Source of the DNA: Bacillota bacterium
GTDB taxonomy: Bacteria; Bacillota; Clostridia; Christensenellales; Aristaeellaceae
DNA: 64,000 nucleotides
Assembly: GCA_023436585.1 (NCBI GenBank)
Contig: JAEZIN010000035.1
Coordinates: 124,001 to 188,000, forward strand
Direction: 5' to 3'
Under the pieces are notes generated by a model. That model was given only the letters and a program-made list of their open reading frames with translations, did not search any database and had not been told where the DNA came from. Position numbers and translations under genes: made by a program. This document shows positions 30,507 to 40,029 of the stretch, piece after piece (position 1 is the stretch's first letter; every line of letters starts with the position of its first letter).

Positions 30507-32276
30507 TTACGGTTTCATGGGCAGCGTTAGGCAGACGGCCGTGCCCTCCCCGTGGGTGCTTTCCACCTGCACGCCGTAACCTTCGCCATAGCTTAAAAGG
30601 ATGCGCTGCTGTATGTAGAACAGGCCGAAGCCCTGCTTTTCCGGGGCGGAGACATCCAGGCGCAGCTCGCTTTGCAGCTTTTGAAGGACCTGCACGTCCA
30701 TGCCCACGCCGTCATCGGCGACTTTCATCCTGAGCTTGCCGTCCTCACCGACACGGATATCCAGGAGGATGGTCCCGCCGCCCGGCTTTTGCTTGATGCC
30801 GTGATAGATGGCGTTCTCCACCAGCGGCTGGAGGATCAGCTTGGGCACCTGCACCCGGGAGAGACCTTCCTGCAGCTGAACATGATACTGCAGCTTGTCC
30901 TTGTATCGAATCTTTTGAATGTACAGATAGTTGGATACGTGCCGTACCTCCTCCTCCACGGTGATGTAATCCTTGCCGTGACTGAGGCCAATGCGGAACA
31001 TGCCGGTGAGGGCATCCACCAGCCTTACGATATCGTCCGCCTTGTAATCCCTGGCCATCCAGCCGATGGTATCCAGGGTGTTGTACAAAAAGTGGGGCTT
31101 GATTTGCTCCTGCAGCATTTTCAGCTCCGCGTCCCGTTTGCTTTGCTGCTCCTTGAGCACCATGTGGATCAGCTCGTCCATATGGTCGATCATGTGGTTG
31201 AAGCTGAGCCCCAGGTGGCCGATCTCATCTTCATACTTGCTGTTGAACCGGACCGTCAGGTCGCCGGACTCCGCCTTTTTCATCAGCTTTTCCAGCTTGG
31301 TGATGGGCTTTGTCACGGTCCTGGCCAGCACCACGGATATCAGGAGCATCAATAAAAGCGTGAGCACCGTGCAAAAGACAAGCACGTACGAAAGGGCGTT
31401 GACGCCCCGCATGATTTCATCAATGGAGAACACACCCACCGTTTTCCAGCCGGTGTACGCGCTTTGCTGATTAAGAAGCTGGTAGCGGCCGCCCGCGATA
31501 TGGGCGGTGGACGTATTGTTGGATTCCGGCAGAAGCCAGGCGGGGGAAATGCGGTATACGATGTTGTTGGATGGCGTGTATACCATGTGGCCGTCAGCGT
31601 CCAGGACGAATACGAACCCATTCTTGCCGATGGTGATATGGTTGATGGATTCCTTGATGATATTGTGGCGCACGTCCAGCAGCACCACGCCGTAGACCTT
31701 TCCGTCGGCGGGGGAGCGGATGGCCTTGGCCAGGGAAAACACGTCGTCGATGGAGTATTCCTCGTCCGTTACAATGTTGCGCCCGGCGGCGTTGCTTAAG
31801 AGCACCATTCTGTCGGGATGCTCCGCCGCCTGGCGGTACCAGCTTTCCTCCACAAACGGGTCCCGGGATATGCGGGACATGCGCGTGGCGATATACCTGT
31901 CCTCCCGGTCGGCAATGAGGATGCCGGCGATTTCCGGGTGCGAAGCGGCCATATCCTCCATCAGGTGCTGCACGGACTCCTTTTGCGCATCCCAATCCGC
32001 CGTGCCCGCGGCCAGGAGGCCGCTGCGCGACAGGGATTCCACAATATAGTTGGTAGATTCCTCAATGGTGCTGATGTACACGTCGATGGAGTTGCTGACC
32101 TGGGCGACCATCTGCGCCGCGTGCTCCACCGCCGTCACCCTGGCCTGGGACAAAAACACGCTGATGGTGATCCCCGTGAATATGGCAAAGGGGATCAGCG
32201 CCATCAGCAAATAGGAGACCATCATTTTATTGCGGAATTTGATGTTCAGGAAACAATCCTTGATCCGCTTGAGCAC
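30507..32276 (-). CDS. LytS/YesM-type sensor histidine kinase
   Basis: A 589-residue membrane kinase. Membrane helices at ~18-42 and ~295-318 flank an extracellular Cache-like sensor (SVQHLMEDMAASHPEIAGIL, GKNGFVFVLDADGHMVYTPS). HAMP follows (320-372), then the His_kinase domain with His395 (QIKPHFLYNTLDTIGWMA) and an HATPase domain (LILQPLVENAIYHGIKQKPG, DDGVGMD). The GTG start follows GGAGG. Together with the tandem binding protein it forms a three-gene sensing operon; the kinase may read that protein's loaded state. Two TATAAT words upstream (32298-32322) are candidate promoters. Confidence 0.9.
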   Translation of the reverse strand: MLKRIKDCFLNIKFRNKMMVSYLLMALIPFAIFTGITISVFLSQARVTAVEHAAQMVAQVSNSIDVYISTIEESTNYIVESLSRSGLLAAGTADWDAQKESVQHLMEDMAASHPEIAGILIADREDRYIATRMSRISRDPFVEESWYRQAAEHPDRMVLLSNAAGRNIVTDEEYSIDDVFSLAKAIRSPADGKVYGVVLLDVRHNIIKESINHITIGKNGFVFVLDADGHMVYTPSNNIVYRISPAWLLPESNNTSTAHIAGGRYQLLNQQSAYTGWKTVGVFSIDEIMRGVNALSYVLVFCTVLTLLLMLLISVVLARTVTKPITKLEKLMKKAESGDLTVRFNSKYEDEIGHLGLSFNHMIDHMDELIHMVLKEQQSKRDAELKMLQEQIKPHFLYNTLDTIGWMARDYKADDIVRLVDALTGMFRIGLSHGKDYITVEEEVRHVSNYLYIQKIRYKDKLQYHVQLQEGLSRVQVPKLILQPLVENAIYHGIKQKPGGGTILLDIRVGEDGKLRMKVADDGVGMDVQVLQKLQSELRLDVSAPEKQGFGLFYIQQRILLSYGEGYGVQVESTHGEGTAVCLTLPMKP

Positions 32277-32515
32277 GATTATTCCTCCGCCGTATCCCTT
32301 TTCCCTGATTATATCGGATTATACATATAAATGAAAGGGTACCTTCGTGATAATGGAGAAGCCTTTTTTCCCGGCATCATTTCTATAATACAAATGTGCG
32401 CGTGGTGCTTATGACAAGTCTTCCCTCCCAAGGGGAATACCGCTTTGACTGCCTCATAACTTGATCCCAATGCTGCGCTGTTAGATGATCGCATAATGAC
32501 CGAAATATTCATAGA

Positions 32516-32687
32516 GATGGCATCCGAAGGTTTCCAAAGGCTCCGAAACCCCGACCCCGCCTGTGGCGGAAATGGGAGGGGTGGAGGAGGCCAGCGAAAA
32601 GGAGCAGTGCAAGCGGAAGCGCAGCAATGCGACTATTGAGCAGGCCGGACCGATCGGAAAGCCCTTTGGTCGCATCCGCAGATGCGA
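32516..32687 (+). repeat. Small palindromic repeat, family 2, copy 3, split by a 110-bp insert
   Basis: The family core begins GATGGCATCCGAAGG and ends TCGCATC/GATGCGA, as in the other copies. The first hairpin is broken between its arms: CCAAAGG at 32534-32540 and CCCTTTGG at 32661-32668 are separated by 110 extra bp. Together with AT-rich flanks it fills the gene-free stretch 32277-32736. Confidence 0.85.
32541..32650 (+). repeat. 110-bp structured insert B (nested in family 2 copy 3)
   Basis: This piece is absent from the other four family 2 copies. It has the same length as insert A (4340-4449), the same start and inner hairpin (CGACCCCGCCTGTGGCGG), and similar downstream words (GGAGGAGGC, GCGAAA, GCAATGCGA, ATTGAG). 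The predicted stem pairs CTCC plus ACCCC with GGGGT plus GGAG; insert A has GCCTC/GAGGC at the middle positions. Both inserts sit at the loop of a host hairpin. Confidence 0.7.
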
Positions 32688-32736
32688 AATCTCCCTTTAA
32701 TAACTATCATCATATGCACCTTGTAAAGCAGATTCC

Positions 32737-33762
32737 TTACCTGCGCCTGCGCTTCAACTTATCCGAGCGTATCACAATCACCCTTTGCAATACAATGAAC
32801 AAACACAAAAGCGCGGCGATGGTCACCTTGCCCCACCAGCTGTTCAGATTTTGAAACGTAACGATTTTTTGTATGACACCCTGAATCAGCACGCCGATGG
32901 TGCTGCCGATCACCGTGCCGGAGCCTCCGGAGAGCAGCGTGCCTCCAATGACCGCCGAGGATATGGCCTCCAGCTCCAGGCCGGGGTTTTGCAGGGAATA
33001 CCCGGCCAGCGTGTAGAAGCTGAACACGACGCCGCCTAGCACAGCGCAGGCGCTGCTGACTGCATAAGCCAGTATCATCGTGCGCTTTACCGGCAGGCCC
33101 ATCAGCCCCGCGCTTTGCTCGTTTCCGCCGATGGCATACACGGTGCGCCCAAAGCGGGTGTAGCTGAGCACATAGTGGGCCGCCGCCAGCACCACCAGGG
33201 CGATGCTGACGTAAAAGTAAATGTTCTGGCGCGGGGCGACAATGATCTTGCCGATGTTCAGCGCCTTGTAAAAACCATCGGCAATGGGGATTGATTCGGT
33301 GCTGATCACGGAGCAGAGGCCCCGAAAAAAGAACTGCCCGGCCAGCGTGACGATAAAGGGCTGCAGCTTGAACACATGAATCAAGTAGCCCATGCCGGCG
33401 CCCGCGGCAATGCCGATGACAAGCAATAGTGGTATGACCGCATGGGCCGGCCACCCGGCGCGCAAAAGGTATGCGGAGAACACGCAGGTGAACGCCACCG
33501 TGGAGCCCACGGAAATATCAATGCCGCCGGTCAATAAAACGAAGGTGATCCCCACGGAAACGATGATCAAATAGGCGTTGTCGTTAAAGAGGTTGAATAC
33601 CGTCGTGAAGGTCAGGAACCGCTCATAGGCAAGCCCGCCGCCCAGCAGCAGTACGGTGAACAACAGGCTTGTAATCATCAGGGATATGCTCTTTACGCTG
33701 AGCCTTCGAGCCCCTTTTCGGATGCTCCCGAAGATGCCAGGCCGCTTTGTTGTGCCGATCAT
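32737..33762 (-). CDS. yjfF: Sugar ABC transporter permease (YjfF-like)
   Basis: A 341-residue permease of the ribose/galactofuranose group with about nine membrane helices. TGGIDISVGSTVAFTCVFSA is the family hallmark; GGNEQSAGLMGLPVKRTMIL is the conserved cytoplasmic loop contacting the ATPase. The start is set at 33762 (GGGAGGTG upstream), overlapping the stop of the other permease by ATGA. It pairs with the neighbouring permease to form the membrane channel. The gene symbol rests on the two-permease layout and motif likeness, not on a database search. Confidence 0.75.
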   Translation of the reverse strand: MIGTTKRPGIFGSIRKGARRLSVKSISLMITSLLFTVLLLGGGLAYERFLTFTTVFNLFNDNAYLIIVSVGITFVLLTGGIDISVGSTVAFTCVFSAYLLRAGWPAHAVIPLLLVIGIAAGAGMGYLIHVFKLQPFIVTLAGQFFFRGLCSVISTESIPIADGFYKALNIGKIIVAPRQNIYFYVSIALVVLAAAHYVLSYTRFGRTVYAIGGNEQSAGLMGLPVKRTMILAYAVSSACAVLGGVVFSFYTLAGYSLQNPGLELEAISSAVIGGTLLSGGSGTVIGSTIGVLIQGVIQKIVTFQNLNSWWGKVTIAALLCLFIVLQRVIVIRSDKLKRRRR

Positions 33763-34793
33763 GCCTTTTGCACCTCCCTGCCCACGCGGAATTTTCCGCC
33801 GACCCACGTTTGGAACTCCCTGGACTGGGCCAGGCAGATGATGACGACCAGGATCGATTTGATGGTCAGCGTCGCCTGGGGCGGCACGTTGTAGGCGTAC
33901 ACCATGGTGGTGATGCTTTGTATGATCAGCGCGCCCACAATGCTGGCCGGTATGGAGAAGCGCCCGCCGGACAGCGATGTGCCGCCGATGGCCACGGCCA
34001 AAATCGCGTCCATTTCGATCAAAAGCCCGGCATTATTGGCATCCGCGCCTTTGATGCCGGCGCTCTCGATGAGCCCCGCGAAGGCGGCCATGGCGCCGGA
34101 AAAGGCGTACACGGCCCAGGTGATCTGCCCCACACGCACCCCGGCAAACCGGCTGGCCTGCGCGTTGCAGCCCACAGATTCCACAAACAGGCCGAAGGCG
34201 GTTTTTCGCGTGACCAGCATGGCCAGCACCAGGAAGAAGAGCACCATGTAAACGGGGAAGGGGAAGCCCAGGATGTAGCCGCCGTTGATGAAATAGTAGG
34301 CGTCCGATTTGATGGTGACGATCTTTCCGTTGGTAATGAGTTGGGCGATGCCGCGCCCGGCCACCATCAATATCAGCGTGGCTACAATGGGCTGTATCCT
34401 GACCTTGGACACGAGCATGCCGTTCCAGGCCCCGCAGGCGATGCCCGCCAGGGCGGAAAGGGCCACGGCCGCCGCCACGCTGCCGTGCAGGGACGGCAGA
34501 AGCCTTTCGCCCACGATGCTGCAGGCCACGGCCCCGGAGATGGCCATCACCGAGCCTACAGATATGTCCGTGCCCCCGGTGGCCAGCACCATGGTCATGC
34601 CGATGGCCAGCAGCATCAGTTTGCTTCCGTTGCGCAGGATATCGATCAGCCGGCCGTACAGGTGGCCGTCCACAATCCGCATCTCAAAAAACGAACCCCC
34701 GGAGAAGATGCCGTTGAGCAGCAATATGGCAAAGAGGACGATAAGCGGCCAGAAAATCTGCCGCTTCAAAAATTTGCTCATTGTAGCTTTCAT
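33759..34793 (-). CDS. ytfT: Sugar ABC transporter permease (YtfT-like)
   Basis: A 344-residue permease with about nine membrane helices and the hallmark ATGGTDISVGSVMAISGAVA. The loop ESVGCNAQASRFAGVRVGQI contacts the ATPase. Its start overlaps the stop of the ATPase gene (ATGA), and its own stop overlaps the next permease start. This ATPase-permease-permease order with a separate binding protein is that of the E. coli ytfQRT-yjfF galactofuranose system. Sugar specificity here is inferred only. Confidence 0.75.
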   Translation of the reverse strand: MKATMSKFLKRQIFWPLIVLFAILLLNGIFSGGSFFEMRIVDGHLYGRLIDILRNGSKLMLLAIGMTMVLATGGTDISVGSVMAISGAVACSIVGERLLPSLHGSVAAAVALSALAGIACGAWNGMLVSKVRIQPIVATLILMVAGRGIAQLITNGKIVTIKSDAYYFINGGYILGFPFPVYMVLFFLVLAMLVTRKTAFGLFVESVGCNAQASRFAGVRVGQITWAVYAFSGAMAAFAGLIESAGIKGADANNAGLLIEMDAILAVAIGGTSLSGGRFSIPASIVGALIIQSITTMVYAYNVPPQATLTIKSILVVIICLAQSREFQTWVGGKFRVGREVQKA

Positions 34794-36304
34794 GCTCCGC
34801 CCCCTCCTGCGATATGCTTCATGATGGCATTCTCCGAAATCTCGCCGCCTGACAGCTCCGTTACCTTCTTCTGATCCCGCAGTACGGCGATGCGGCTGCA
34901 GCAGCGTACCATTTCGTCAATCTCCGAAGAGATGAAGATCAGCGCCATGTCCTGCTTGGAAAGCGCCATGACCATTTTTTGAATTTCCGCCTTGGCGCCG
35001 ATATCGATGCCCCGGGTGGGCTCATCCAGCATCATCAAATCCGGCGCGGTGGCCAGCCAGCGGGCCAGGATGACCTTCTGCTGGTTTCCGCCGGACAGGT
35101 TCTTGACCGCCTGGTCCTGGGACGGCGTCTTGATGTTCAGTTTTTCGATATACTCCCGGCACAGCCTTTCGGCCTCGGCCCTTTTGATGGTCCTGCCCAT
35201 GCCGCGCTTGGCCTGCAGCGCCAGTATGATGTTCTCGCGCACGGACAGCGCTTCTATCACACCCTCCGTTTTGCGGTTCTCCGGGCAAAAGCCGAAGCCG
35301 TGGCGGATGGCGTGCAGCGGGGTCCTGATTTTCGTGGATTTCCCCTTCAGCCTCATTTCGCCGTGGGCCATGGGATCGATGCCGAAAATGAGCCGGACAA
35401 TCTCGCTCCGGCCGGAGCCCAACAGGCCCGACAAGCCCAGCACCTCGCCCCTTCGCACCTTTATCTCTACGCTGTCGATGGTTTCGCTGTTACCGGCACC
35501 GGCAAGCACCAAGAGCGGTTCCTTCTGCTCCTGGCCGGATATGGCCTCCGCCGCATTCCTGTCCAGCTCCTCGTACTCCCGGCCGATCATCTTCGCCACA
35601 AGCTGCGCCCGGCTGAGGTTCGCGGCCTCAAAAGTGCCCACATACCCGCCGTTGCGCAGCACCGTGATGGTGTCGCATACCCTGTACACCTGGTCCAAAA
35701 AGTGCGTAACGAAGATGATGCCCATGCCCCTTGCCTTCAGCATGCGCATGACGTCAAACAGCTTTTCCACCTCCACCGAGGTCAGGCTGGAGGTGGGTTC
35801 ATCTAAAATCAGGACCTTGGCCGATATGTCCACCGAGCGCACGATGGCCACCATCTGCTGCACGGCGATGGAATAGGTGTCCAGCGTCTTGCGCACATCC
35901 AGGGTGAGGTCAAAGCGGGAAAGCAGCTCCTCCGCCTTTTTGTACATCGCCTTCCAGTCGATGCGCCCGTTTTTGCGGGGCTCCCTGCCGATGTAGATGT
36001 TTTCCGCCACGGAAAGGTTGGGGCACAGGTTCACCTCCTGGTAGACGGTGCTGATGCCTGCCGCCTGCGCCTCCTGCGGCGACTGCGGAAAGATTTCCTT
36101 CCCGTTAAGAAGGATGCTTCCGCCGTCCCGCCGCTCCACTCCTGTCAGGACCTTGATCAGCGTGGACTTCCCGGCCCCGTTTTCACCTACCAGCGCGTGA
36201 ATCTCCCCATGCTTTAAGGTGAAGGGGACGCCGCTTAAGGCGGTTACCCCCGGAAACCTTTTGGTGATATTGTTCATTGCAAGCAGCGTGGCCGGCGTTT
36301 CCAT
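34790..36304 (-). CDS. ytfR: Sugar ABC transporter ATP-binding protein (YtfR-like, two ATPase domains)
   Basis: A 504-residue ATPase with two ABC domains, as in RbsA/MglA/YtfR. Domain 1: Walker A GENGAGKS near residue 44 and Walker B LILDEPTSSL. Domain 2: GSGRSEIVRLIFG, signature NLSGGNQQKVILARWLA and LMMLDEPTRGID. The start is set at 36304 behind GGGGGATCAAGG; the longer frame adds 17 atypical residues. It drives uptake of the sugar delivered by the binding protein coded upstream at 36565. Confidence 0.85.
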   Translation of the reverse strand: METPATLLAMNNITKRFPGVTALSGVPFTLKHGEIHALVGENGAGKSTLIKVLTGVERRDGGSILLNGKEIFPQSPQEAQAAGISTVYQEVNLCPNLSVAENIYIGREPRKNGRIDWKAMYKKAEELLSRFDLTLDVRKTLDTYSIAVQQMVAIVRSVDISAKVLILDEPTSSLTSVEVEKLFDVMRMLKARGMGIIFVTHFLDQVYRVCDTITVLRNGGYVGTFEAANLSRAQLVAKMIGREYEELDRNAAEAISGQEQKEPLLVLAGAGNSETIDSVEIKVRRGEVLGLSGLLGSGRSEIVRLIFGIDPMAHGEMRLKGKSTKIRTPLHAIRHGFGFCPENRKTEGVIEALSVRENIILALQAKRGMGRTIKRAEAERLCREYIEKLNIKTPSQDQAVKNLSGGNQQKVILARWLATAPDLMMLDEPTRGIDIGAKAEIQKMVMALSKQDMALIFISSEIDEMVRCCSRIAVLRDQKKVTELSGGEISENAIMKHIAGGGGA

Positions 36305-36340
36305 CCTTGATCCCCCGCTTTTTTTGTCGTTGGCTGCCAA

Positions 36341-36373
36341 CGTCCGCTCCGGCACATGGGGCCGGAGCGGACG
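36341..36373 (-). other. Strong intercistronic hairpin between binding protein and ATPase genes
   Basis: A hairpin with arms CGTCCGCTCCGGC/GCCGGAGCGGACG lies 36 bp before the ATPase gene in transcription order. It has no T-tract on the minus strand. Such hairpins often protect the binding protein mRNA or reduce expression of the membrane subunits. Confidence 0.55.
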
Positions 36374-36428
36374 TGGACTTTTTCCTTGGACTGTTCCGTT
36401 ATCGCATCAGCAGACGATTATTCATAGA

Positions 36429-36491
36429 GGTGGCGTCCGAAGGATTCCAAAGGGCGATCGGAAAGCCCTTTGGCCGCATCCGCAGATGCGG
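36429..36491 (+). repeat. Small palindromic repeat, family 2, copy 4
   Basis: The core GTGGCGTCCGAAGG is followed by CCAAAGGGC/GCCCTTTGG and CCGCATC/GATGCGG. The outer base pair of the second stem is C-G here and T-A in the other copies, a compensatory change. It lies between the solute-binding protein gene and the ATPase gene of one transporter, so it is probably transcribed on the opposite strand as part of that mRNA. Confidence 0.85.
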
Positions 36492-36564
36492 AATCCTTCT
36501 TTATGTAGCTTGATATCAATGATGCAATAAACCAGACAGCCAACACTGTTTTTTCTTCCCGGTC

Positions 36565-37521
36565 TTAGTAAGCGCGGGTAGGCAGATCCTGCGCGGCAGT
36601 GTCCTGGCGGTAGATGCCCTCGTTGGACTTAATCCACTTATCGACGGTCTCGCCGGCCTTCAGCTTCTGGCAGACGTCAAAGAACTGCGGCCCCAGCAGG
36701 GGGTTGCACTCCACGGTGACGTTGGCTTCCCCGGCGGCCATGGCTTCGAAGATGCCCTTCACGCCGTCGATGGACACGATCTTGATATCCACACCGGGCT
36801 TGAAGCCGGCTTCCTTGATGGCTTCGATGGCGCCTAGCACCATGTCGTCGTTGTGGGCATACACGCCCTTGATCTGGTTGCCGTAGGTCTTGAGGAAGGC
36901 TTCCATGACTTCCTTGCCCTTGGTGCGGTTGAAGTCGCCGGTCTGGGAGGCCAGGATGGTCACCCCGGGATGGTTGGCGGCCAGCTCTTCCTCGAAGCCC
37001 TTTTTGCGGTCATTGGCAGCGGAGGCGCCTACGGTGCCTTCCAGCTCCACGATGGTGCCCTGCTCACCCAGCAGCTTGGCCATTTCGATGGCGGCATTCT
37101 TGCCTTCCTCAATGAAGTCGGAGCCGATGAACGTCGCGTACAGGTCATCCGGCACGGCGGCCATGCGGTCCACCAGCACGATGGGGATGCCGGCTTCCTT
37201 GGCTTCGGTGAACACGGCGTCCCAGCCGGTTTCCACAACGGGAGCCAGGCCGATCACGTCCACGCCCATGGAGATGAAGTCCTTGATGGCTTTGATTTGG
37301 TTTTCCTGCTTCTGCTGCGCATCGGAGAAGCGAAGGTCAATGGTGTCCTGGTGCTCGGCGGCATAGCCTTGGATGGAGGCTGTTTCCGCGTCGCGCCAGC
37401 CGGATTCCTGGCCGATCTGCGCGAAGCCCACCAGCAGCTTGCCATCCGCGGACGCGGCGCCCAGCACTGCCGTTAGAATCAGGCATGCGGCCATAAGGAA
37501 GGTAAGGATCTTTTTGCTCAT
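36565..37521 (-). CDS. ytfQ: Sugar-binding protein of the YtfQ type
   Basis: A 318-residue exported binding protein. The signal sequence ends at ASADG (signal peptidase I type); no lipobox Cys is present. The mature part KLLVGFAQIGQESGWRDAET, VDVIGLAPVVETGWDAVFTE, AHNDDMVLGAIEAIKEAGF and VECNPLLGPQFFDV matches YtfQ-like galactofuranose-binding proteins of the Peripla_BP_4 family. A strong GAGGAGG precedes the ATG. It feeds the downstream ATPase and permeases. The second half of the lipoprotein at 27405 is its relative. Confidence 0.85.
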   Translation of the reverse strand: MSKKILTFLMAACLILTAVLGAASADGKLLVGFAQIGQESGWRDAETASIQGYAAEHQDTIDLRFSDAQQKQENQIKAIKDFISMGVDVIGLAPVVETGWDAVFTEAKEAGIPIVLVDRMAAVPDDLYATFIGSDFIEEGKNAAIEMAKLLGEQGTIVELEGTVGASAANDRKKGFEEELAANHPGVTILASQTGDFNRTKGKEVMEAFLKTYGNQIKGVYAHNDDMVLGAIEAIKEAGFKPGVDIKIVSIDGVKGIFEAMAAGEANVTVECNPLLGPQFFDVCQKLKAGETVDKWIKSNEGIYRQDTAAQDLPTRAY

Positions 37522-37761
37522 GTGATTTCCTCCTCATTTTTGGGTGTATACCAAAGTTAGTGCCATTGTAAGGCATCGGCCGGAAGAAGTCTTTGCAATA
37601 AGAGCGCATCTTCTTGTGAATTTTTAACAACCGTACACAGGCCGTATTTTTAAGTGGACCGGCAGGCGGTTTAGGCTGCCGCATAGAAGGAGGGGTTCCA
37701 TACCGTTTAAAATGAGAGCTCCCCGGACGCCTCTTTGCATTGTCCTTTTTTTGTATGCGCA

Positions 37762-37831
37762 TTGACATATGGAACTTGGAGGGCTACAATACATATTGTG
37801 CTAATTTGTTGAATCGTGTCTATATATTGTA
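37762..37831 (+). promoter_or_regulatory. nrdDG promoter with two NrdR boxes
   Basis: TTGACA (37762-37767) and TACAAT (37785-37790) are spaced 17 bp. Two palindromic boxes, ACAATACATATTGTGC (37786-37801) and GTGTCTATATATTGTA (37816-37831), resemble the NrdR consensus ACACwATATAwTGTGT. Their starts are 30 bp apart, three helical turns, as usual for cooperative NrdR binding. The first box overlaps the -10. NrdR, sensing ATP/dATP, should therefore repress nrdDG. The 37522-37761 part holds no gene and presumably the promoter of the sugar-binding protein on the other strand. Confidence 0.8.
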
Positions 37832-37935
37832 TAAAATAATGCATAATGACAGAAGAATACGGTTTGCCGCCGGTTGATGGATGCCGCCCTTTCTGATGGG
37901 AAGGGCGTTCAATAAATACGAAAGCAGGAAAAGTA

Positions 37936-40023
37936 ATGCTGACACTCATCATCAAAAGAGACCGTTCCTATGTGCCTTTCAAAAAGGAAAAGATCGTATT
38001 GGCCATATTCAAGGCTGCCAGTGCCGTAGGCGGCAATGATTTTGCCACCTCGGAGCGCCTGGCGGATGAAGTGATAAAGATAGCGGAACAAAAATATCCG
38101 GAAGGCATCGCCGAGGTGGAAGGCATACAGGACATTGTGGAAAAGGTGCTCATCGAGGCCGGCCACGCGAAAACGGCGAAGGCCTTCATCCTGTACCGCG
38201 AAAAAAGGCGCTCCGCCCGCGAATCCAACGCGCTCATCGGCGCGACCATTCATATGTTCTCGGAATATCTCAACGACCGCGACTGGCAGATCAACGAGAA
38301 CGCCAACACGCAAAAATCCATCAACGGCCTGAACAATTACATTCGGGAAGCCTTCACCAAGAGCTATTGGCTGCATGAAATATACCCCAATGAAATTAGG
38401 GATGCCCACCAGGCGGGGGAAATCCATATCCACGACCTGGGTTTTTTCGGGCCGTACTGCGCCGGCTGGGATCTGCGGCAGATACTGATGAACGGCTTCG
38501 GCGGCGTTCCGGGCAAGGTGGAATCCAAGCCGCCCAAGCATCTGCGCGCGTTTTTGGGCCAGATTGTGAATTCCACCTTCACCACCCAGGGGGAAAGCGC
38601 CGGGGCGCAGGCCTGGTCTTCCTTTGATACCTTCTGCGCGCCGTTTATCCGCTATGACCGCCTGGATTACAAAACCATCCGGCAGGCGCTGCAGGAGTTT
38701 ATCTTCAACTTGAACGTGCCCACCAGGGTTGGCTTCCAGTGCCCGTTTTCCAACCTGACCTTTGACATTGTTCCGCCAAGAACGCTCAGGGACGAAAGCG
38801 TGATTATCGGCGGCCAGATCATGAAGGAAACATATGGCGATTTCCAGGCGGAAATGGACCTGTTCAATATGGCCTTCTGCGATGTGATGATGGAGGGGGA
38901 CGCCAAGGGCCGCGTGTTCACCTTCCCCATCCCCACCATCAACATCACCAAGGAATTCAACTGGGAAAGCCCCGTCACCGACAAGTTCATGGAAATCACC
39001 TGCAAATACGGCATCCCCTACTTTTCCAACTATGTGAACTCCGACCTGTCGCCGGAGGATGCGCTGTCGATGTGCTGCCGCCTGCGGCTCAACACGTCGG
39101 AGCTGCGCAAGCGGGGCGGGGGACTGTTCGGTTCCAATCCCCTCACCGGCTCCATCGGCGTAGTGACCATCAACCTGCCCAGGCTGGCCTATCTTGCCAA
39201 GAGCGAGTCGGAATTCCGCATCCGGCTGTACCAGCAGATTCATATCGCCAAAAACAGCCTGGAAATGAAGCGGAAGGTCATCGAGGAGCAGACGGAAAAC
39301 GGCCTGTATCCCTATTCCGCCAACTATTTGAAGGATGTGAAGGCGCGGACAGGCTGCTATTGGTACAACCATTTCAGCACCATCGGGCTTATCGGCATGA
39401 ACGAAGCGTGCGTGAACCTGTTGGGCCAGGAGCAGGACATCACGACGCCGGAGGGCCAGGCCTTTGCCGTGCGGACCCTCAACTACATGCGGGATGTTAT
39501 TATGGAAATACAGGATACCACAGGCCACTACTACAACCTGGAGGCCACCCCGGCGGAAGGGACCAGCTACCGCCTGGCCAAAAAGGACAAGGAACGGTAT
39601 TTTGATATCCTCACCGCCGGGGACAAGGTGCCCTATTATACAAACTCCACGCAGCTGCCCGTGAACTATACGGATGATATTTTTGAAACGCTGGACCTGC
39701 AGGATGAGCTGCAGTCCCTGTATACCGGCGGCACGGTGCTCCATTTGTACCTGGGCGAGGAGATCAAGGACAAGAATACCGCCAAGCGGTTCATACAAAA
39801 GGTTTTCACCCACTACAAGCTGCCCTATATCTCCTTAACGCCCACCTTCTCCGTCTGCAACGACCACGGTTATATCACCGGCGAGCACTACACCTGCCCG
39901 GAGTGCGGCGCGCCGGCCGAGGTATGGAGCCGCGTCGTAGGATACTTGCGGCCGGTTCAAAACTTTAATACGGGCAAGCGTGAGGAGTACGTACAGCGCA
40001 AGAAATACGTCATGAAGGAGTAA
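37936..40023 (+). CDS. nrdD: Anaerobic ribonucleoside-triphosphate reductase
   Basis: A 695-residue class III reductase that makes deoxynucleotides under anoxia. Residues 1-90 are an ATP-cone allosteric domain (LTLIIKRDRSYVPFKKEKIV). The core carries HIHDLGFFGPYCAGWDLRQI and the barrel. The C-terminal zinc site uses cysteines in SVCNDHGYITGEHYTCPECG, and the glycyl radical is Gly669 in RVVGYLRP, followed by NFNTGKREEY. Length is normal. The activase gene follows after 6 bp. Expression is probably controlled by NrdR through the two boxes upstream. Confidence 0.95.
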   Translation: MLTLIIKRDRSYVPFKKEKIVLAIFKAASAVGGNDFATSERLADEVIKIAEQKYPEGIAEVEGIQDIVEKVLIEAGHAKTAKAFILYREKRRSARESNALIGATIHMFSEYLNDRDWQINENANTQKSINGLNNYIREAFTKSYWLHEIYPNEIRDAHQAGEIHIHDLGFFGPYCAGWDLRQILMNGFGGVPGKVESKPPKHLRAFLGQIVNSTFTTQGESAGAQAWSSFDTFCAPFIRYDRLDYKTIRQALQEFIFNLNVPTRVGFQCPFSNLTFDIVPPRTLRDESVIIGGQIMKETYGDFQAEMDLFNMAFCDVMMEGDAKGRVFTFPIPTINITKEFNWESPVTDKFMEITCKYGIPYFSNYVNSDLSPEDALSMCCRLRLNTSELRKRGGGLFGSNPLTGSIGVVTINLPRLAYLAKSESEFRIRLYQQIHIAKNSLEMKRKVIEEQTENGLYPYSANYLKDVKARTGCYWYNHFSTIGLIGMNEACVNLLGQEQDITTPEGQAFAVRTLNYMRDVIMEIQDTTGHYYNLEATPAEGTSYRLAKKDKERYFDILTAGDKVPYYTNSTQLPVNYTDDIFETLDLQDELQSLYTGGTVLHLYLGEEIKDKNTAKRFIQKVFTHYKLPYISLTPTFSVCNDHGYITGEHYTCPECGAPAEVWSRVVGYLRPVQNFNTGKREEYVQRKKYVMKE

Positions 40024-40029
40024 GCCTAA

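Noticed and set aside
37909..39813. A 634-codon open frame antisense to nrdD.
   Set aside because: It is the mirror of a GC-rich, strongly coding gene. nrdD has all family motifs and a regulated promoter; the antisense frame has none and no ribosome binding site.
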